64,000 nucleotides of DNA from Dermatophagoides farinae (lineage: Eukaryota > Arthropoda > Arachnida > Sarcoptiformes > Pyroglyphidae), in contig NC_134685.1 of NCBI RefSeq assembly GCF_024713945.1, positions 3,095,001-3,159,000 on the forward strand. The letters are read 5' to 3'. A model generated the notes under the pieces. The model did no database searches. It saw nothing but the letters and a program-made list of their open reading frames with translations, and had not been told where the DNA came from. Position 1 is the stretch's first letter. Every line of letters begins with the position of its first letter. Below, one piece after another: positions 61,201 to 64,000 of the stretch. Position numbers and translations under genes: made by a program.

Positions 61201-64000
61201 GAATAAAAATTTCGATCCATAATTTTATCGAATTTTGTAAATTCCATTGGAAATTGGAACTCATCATCATCATCGTCATCAAATACACAGACACAGACAT
61301 GATATGAACAAAGAACAGAAAGAGATGAGAGAGAGAGAGAGAGAAAATATTTGATTTTCTAGTTTCAATAAAGCCTAACTGCATGTGGGTGTGGGTGTGT
61401 GTGATTAATTAAAAAACGGATAGATAACTGCAAATACGATTGAATCAAGATCAAAAAAAAAAAAATATTCTGTAGGCAGCAGCATTCTGTAGCCATTTTT
61501 TCATTCATTAGAGAATGGTTTAATAATTATTATGTTGTTGTTGATGAGCACTAGTGATGGAAAATTCATATCATAAGCCAATAGAGATATGAAAATAACA
61601 ACAACAACAGCAGAAGCAGCAGCAGCAAAGGAAAAAAATCCATTTACATAATATAATCCTCAATGGATTTTTGATGATTAAAGTTAAAATCATCATCATC
61701 ATCATCATTGTGGCTGAAGAACAAAAAAAAAAGGCAAACAAATACGATTTTTAACCCTCTAATAACAAACGGTTTTGACGTAAATAAATAAAAAAAAAAA
61801 ATCAACTGAAAATGAAAAAAAACAACAAAAATGCAGATCGGTATCATTGGCGATTTGTTTTTTTTTTGTTGTCGGAAATCATTTATGATTTAACCTTCAC
61901 CCTGATGATGATTATGGTAATGATGATGATGATGATTATTCCACACCTTTTATTCATCATTTCATTGGAAATGATTTGAATAGCATGAAAACGACAAAAA
62001 AAACTTAATGGTTTTTTAAGTCAACTTTGATTTTCAATATGAAAACAAGAAATCGTATATGGGTGTGGAAACATATTGTGAAAAATTTTCATTAATATAT
62101 ATGAAATATATACTAACCTGAATAGATTGGACTTTTTTGTGCATTTGGCCAAAATTCTGCCCATAATTGTACACAAATGAATGGTAATGAACAAAGTACA
62201 TAACAGGTAATGACCACTAATGTTATTTTAACTGTTTTAATTTTGGCACGTGTTAAACCATGCATTGAATGTATACGTGGATTACTCATACGTTTATTAT
62301 TATTTAGTTGTCGTCCACCACCAATACTGGTGGTAGTAGTAGCAGTAGTATTAATATGATAATTACGAGGCACAAATACATTAACAACATTATTATTATT
62401 ATTGCTACTACTATCAACGGAAACGGACGTTGTTGAAGATGGTTGCTGCTTTGGTAGCAATGGTGGTGGCGGTAATGTTTTTGTTGTTGTTGTTGTTGTT
62501 GTTGTACCTGATTTAAATTTCAATAAAAACAATGACGATGATGATGATGATTTTAAAACATTTGGATCAGATTTAGTAATTTGTGGCTGCTGTTGTTGTT
62601 TTGGTCGTTGATGTTTTTCATAATCATCATAATCACTACTACTATTTTGACTTTGATTGGCACGATTAAATTTTGAACGTTTCTTATTAATACTGCTATT
62701 CATATGGCCACCACCACCACCACCAGTTGTTGTTATTGTTTGTTGTTTTTGTTGATCAACAGAACATTGTGGACAACAAATACACGACCGTAAATTGGCT
62801 TTTGTCATTTGAAGTCGATTTGGCGATGATATTGGTGGCCGTCGTCGTTGCTGTTGTTGACCATTAGAACATTTTGTCGTTTGAATCTTATTTGGTTTGG
62901 TCAAATTATACAATACTTGTATTGAATTACTACGACGGCCATAAAATTGATGTTTTCGATGACGATGATTATGTTTATAACTATTGACTAATAAATCACA
63001 ACCATTTGAATTGTTTTGATGATCACATTTGGTGGATGATAACGATGAAGATGACGATGATGATGACGATAGCGATGGTGGTGGTGATAATCTATCGTAA
63101 TAATCGATAAAACGTCGTCGTCGATTTTGATTACGATGATGTAAATGTTTTAATTTTTTTTCCTGTTTCCTATACATTAATTCACTTTCAGATTTTGTAC
63201 GTCGTAAATAATTGTGACGACGGTAATGATGAAGATTTTTCGATTTTCGTGCAAACATTTCCGATTCATTTAATCCTAATGTATAATATAATATAATTGA
63301 TTAGATTTCAATTAGATTTTTTTTGTTGTTGTTGCGTCGTTTTCATTATTCACTTACCTTGTTTTTGTTCATAATCATTGTTGTTATTATTGGCTGATAT
63401 TGGATGATTTCGCAATGAAAATGTTCGATATTGCTGTTGTTGTTGTTGTTGTTGATGATTACAATAACGAAATTGATAATTATCCGGATGAATTGGACAT
63501 TTCATGTTTTGTATGATTTGATGATGATGATGATGATGATGATGATTAATGGCAGGATTTGATGAAGGCAACAAAGATGATGAACAAGTGAATAATTCAT
63601 TCGATGATGATGACGATGAAGATGATGATTTGCGATTTTTATCACCACTATTACTACTATTAGTAGTAGTAGTAGTAGTAGTAGTAAACATAAATAAACG
63701 ACGACAAGCAAATTTTGTCGTTGTAGACGGCGCTGATGTAGCCATTCTTTTGGTTGTTATTGTATTTGTAGCATAGTCATCATCAACATCAACATCATTT
63801 TTATTATTACCATTACCATCATTAATACCAACATTCGATAATCGATGTATAATATGATTAACACTGCCACCTAATGATGATGATATTGAATATGATTTTT
63901 TTGTCACTTTTGACATTGATGATGATTCATTTTGTTGCGCTTGTTGCTGATGATGATGATGATGATGATGATTATGGTGATTATGAATTGGTTCTGGTTT
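58202..64000 (-). CDS. Vasopressin/oxytocin-like (inotocin) G-protein-coupled receptor, 3' part
   Basis: This is a rhodopsin-like GPCR. Exons on the minus strand are 64000-63358 (open to the right edge), 63275-62118 and 59313-58202, giving 970 visible residues. The visible part is the third intracellular loop, TM6, TM7 and the cytoplasmic tail. TM6 starts after LTRAKIKTVK and reads ITLVVITCYVLCSLPFICVQ, followed by LWAEFWPNAQKSP. TM7 has LLPSLNSCVNPWIYIYFNP. The SLNSC-NPWIY pattern and the R-AKI-TVK entry to TM6 are typical of vasopressin/oxytocin receptors and separate it from AKH, corazonin and CCAP receptors. The loop before TM6 exceeds 550 residues within the window, rich in His, Gln, Ser, Thr and Asn; family loops are usually under 100. 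The tail is about 335 residues with Cys after TM7 that could be palmitoylated. TM1-TM5 lie beyond the edge. Confidence 0.75.
59314..62117 (-). other. Large GPCR intron between TM6 and TM7
   Basis: This 2.8-kb intron has donor GTTAGT and acceptor AAACAG. It is the longest intron seen in the window and splits the coding sequence between TM6 and TM7, a position used in vasopressin/oxytocin receptor genes of other animals. It holds CA, TC, ATT and CAA/TTG repeats. No further exon was seen. Confidence 0.7.

Noticed and set aside
1-64000. CRISPR array or operon structure
   Set aside because: The DNA is eukaryotic with spliced genes; the repeats seen are microsatellites without spacers.
1-64000. 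tRNA genes
   Set aside because: I searched by eye for GGTTCGA-type B-boxes on both strands; the few hits (e.g. near 14524 and 55289) lack an acceptor stem and A-box.

Overview
The window looks like nuclear DNA of a small arachnid, most likely an astigmatid mite of the Dermatophagoides/Sarcoptes kind (inference). It is AT-rich and full of trinucleotide and dinucleotide repeats. Introns are GT-AG and mostly 50-120 bp. Conserved proteins carry many Gln, His, Asn, Asp and Ser runs. All exon models below were built by hand from splice signals and checked for consistent reading phase.

Layout. (1) 1-9515, minus: most of a para-type voltage-gated sodium channel, from the N-terminus to domain III S6; it runs off the left edge. 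(2) 9516-18052: about 8.5 kb without a recognisable gene. (3) 18053-35269: a compact housekeeping block. It holds VPS34 (class III PI3-kinase, -), RRP12 (+), MPP10/MPHOSPH10 (-), TAF13 (+), TMEM167/Kish (-), NECAP (+), a possible 39-residue small ORF (+) and NSE4/NSMCE4 (+). Most neighbours are head-to-head with short shared promoters or tail-to-tail with interleaved polyadenylation signals. (4) 35270-44921: about 9.7 kb of repeat-rich DNA without a clear gene. (5) 44922-50342, plus: an HR96-like (NR1J) nuclear receptor with a variant P-box and a very long hinge. (6) 50343-58201: a gene-poor stretch with a decayed retrotransposon-like fragment near 55.4-56.1 kb. (7) 58202-64000, minus: the 3' part of a vasopressin/oxytocin-like (inotocin) receptor with a very large third intracellular loop; it runs off the right edge.

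How the genes relate. RRP12 and MPP10 are both ribosome-biogenesis factors and lie tail-to-tail. The other housekeeping genes cover endosomal lipid signalling and autophagy, transcription initiation, the secretory pathway, clathrin coats and genome stability. The large flanking genes are neuronal, endocrine or xenobiotic-sensing and sit next to long non-coding stretches. The strongest second looks are the duplicated 123-bp mutually exclusive exons of the sodium channel, its residues at pyrethroid sites, the MSCKA P-box, the giant GPCR loop, and two transposon relics.
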